From NCBI GenBank assembly GCA_946482625.1, contig CAMLSH010000299.1, positions 1 to 5,209 on the forward strand: DNA of 5,209 bases, written 5' to 3'. Source of the stretch: an uncultured Opitutaceae bacterium. GTDB taxonomy: Bacteria; Verrucomicrobiota; Verrucomicrobiae; Opitutales; Opitutaceae. Positions 4,427 to 5,209 of the stretch are shown here, one piece after another. Within the stretch, counting starts at the first letter, position 1, and the number at the start of each line of letters is the position of its first letter. The notes below the pieces were generated by a model that saw nothing but the letters and a program-made list of their open reading frames with translations, searched no databases and had not been told where the DNA came from. Position numbers and translations under genes: made by a program.

Positions 4427-5209
4427 CTACCCCTCGCGTCGCGTCGCGCGATTAGCCTCGATGTAGACCATTAAGATGCTGATATCTGCAGGGTTAACTC
4501 CACTGATACGGGCCGCTTGTCCCAGTGTGTAAGGCTTGAACTCATGCAACTTGAGCGCGCTTTCCTTCCGCAGACCGCGGATGGCGAGAAAGTCGAGATC
4601 CGCCGGAATCTTGATCTTCTCCACAGCAGAAAGCTTCTCGATCTGCCGCTGCTCACGAGCCAAGTAGCCTTGGTAACTGACACGATAAAGCACCTCGTCA
4701 CGGATGGCCGGGGACAACTCGGCAAACGGCTGCGGATAAGTTGGTATCACTCCCCCACCAGTCGTGGCCCGTCGCACGGCATCTCCCAGACTCCCCTGCC
4801 CTAGCGGCGCGCGCGTCACCTCGAACGCCGCCACCCAGCGATCCACTTGGCGCTTCTTTTCCTCCATACGCTCCAGCCGATCGGCAGAAACCAAGCCATG
4901 CTCACGCGCATGATGAAGCAAGCGCAGCTCCGCGCTGGCATGGTTGAAGAGCAACCGATGCTCCGCGCGGCTGGTAAACATCCGATACGGTTCCCGAGTG
5001 CCCTTAGTCACCAAATCATCGATCAGAACGCCGACGTAGCCCTCATGTCGCTGGATGACCAGCGGCGGTTGGGTCCGGACCTTGCGCACTGCGTTCACGC
5101 CAGCGATCAATCCCTGTGCTGCCGCTTCTTCGTACCCCGATGTGCCATTGATCTGACCGGCAAAGAAGAGGTTCTCGACCTTTCGTGACTCCAAAGACGG
5201 AAAAAGCTG
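4427..5209 (-). CDS. mnmG: tRNA uridine-5-carboxymethylaminomethyl modification enzyme MnmG, C-terminal part
   Basis: MnmG (GidA) works with the GTPase MnmE to place an aminomethyl or carboxymethylaminomethyl group on C5 of wobble U34, using FAD and methylene-tetrahydrofolate. The frame enters from the right edge exactly on a codon boundary, giving 260 residues to a TAG. It contains LFFAGQINGTSGYEEAAAQG (14-33), part of the FAD-binding fold, then GVLIDDLVTKGTREPYRMFT (60-79) and SRAEHRLL. The C-terminal helical domain, which in characterised MnmG contacts MnmE and tRNA, has YQGYLAREQRQIEKL (179-193), GLRKESALKL and GQAARISGVNPADISIL (230-246). The usual segment following SRAEYRLLLR, with DNADLRL, reads FNHASAELRL (88-97) here, a noticeable deviation. 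The catalytic cysteine region lies outside the window. The gene is followed by a 122-bp gap and phoB. Confidence 0.97.
   Translation of the reverse strand, partial: QLFPSLESRKVENLFFAGQINGTSGYEEAAAQGLIAGVNAVRKVRTQPPLVIQRHEGYVGVLIDDLVTKGTREPYRMFTSRAEHRLLFNHASAELRLLHHAREHGLVSADRLERMEEKKRQVDRWVAAFEVTRAPLGQGSLGDAVRRATTGGGVIPTYPQPFAELSPAIRDEVLYRVSYQGYLAREQRQIEKLSAVEKIKIPADLDFLAIRGLRKESALKLHEFKPYTLGQAARISGVNPADISILMVYIEANRATRREG

Noticed and set aside
3942..4466. Plus-strand open frame of 174 codons opposite phoB and the mnmG end
   Set aside because: It is antisense to the receiver domain and shows no recognisable family; the long frame follows from codon bias on the other strand.
1..5209. An undescribed defence, mobile or biosynthetic system
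   Set aside because: Every long conserved frame is a known housekeeping or regulatory gene. There are no transposase, integrase, toxin-antitoxin, CRISPR or nuclease signatures, and the gaps are all under 180 bp.

Overview
The window is a GC-rich stretch of a bacterial chromosome holding seven genes, all on the minus strand. In transcription order they run from the right edge to the left: mnmG (3' part), a phoB-like response regulator, a phoR-like histidine kinase, trmB, atpB, atpE and atpF (5' part). The plus strand carries only open frames antisense to these genes. The style of the proteins suggests Verrucomicrobiota, perhaps an Opitutae-like lineage: signal-peptide-like N-termini on ATP synthase subunits a and b, a c-subunit beginning MILAEITGN, and no recognisable Shine-Dalgarno sequence before any start. 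This placement is inference from memory of family style, not a database result.

Right part (4305-5209): the C-terminal 260 residues of the tRNA wobble-uridine modification enzyme MnmG, then a 122-bp gap. The gap holds a 6-bp stem-loop just after mnmG, a 5-bp inverted repeat, and a Pho-box-like element next to a good -10 hexamer that would drive the regulator. Middle part (2326-4304): a two-component pair whose reading frames overlap by 13 nt, almost certainly co-translated. It resembles the PhoB/PhoR phosphate-starvation system, but no pst or phoU gene is in view to confirm the signal. A 134-bp gap follows, then trmB (1574-2191), a tRNA m7G methyltransferase starting at GTG.

Left part (1-1398): the membrane sector of F-type ATP synthase in canonical order a, c, b. 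Subunit a carries the essential stator arginine and a histidine-rich C-terminal tail. Subunit c carries its ion-binding glutamate and an alanine-substituted helix-1 motif. Two non-coding elements flank atpE: a G-poor, A/C-rich leader just upstream and a perfect 9-bp GC stem-loop just downstream. Both are plausible means of raising c-subunit output, because the c-ring needs many copies per enzyme.

The genes are housekeeping: energy conversion, tRNA modification and phosphate or envelope sensing. The layout recalls the widespread mnmG-rsmG-atpIBEFHAGDC cluster, with phoB-phoR-trmB lying where rsmG (and atpI) would be. I see no mobile element, CRISPR array, tRNA or rRNA, and no evidence of an undescribed defence or biosynthetic system.
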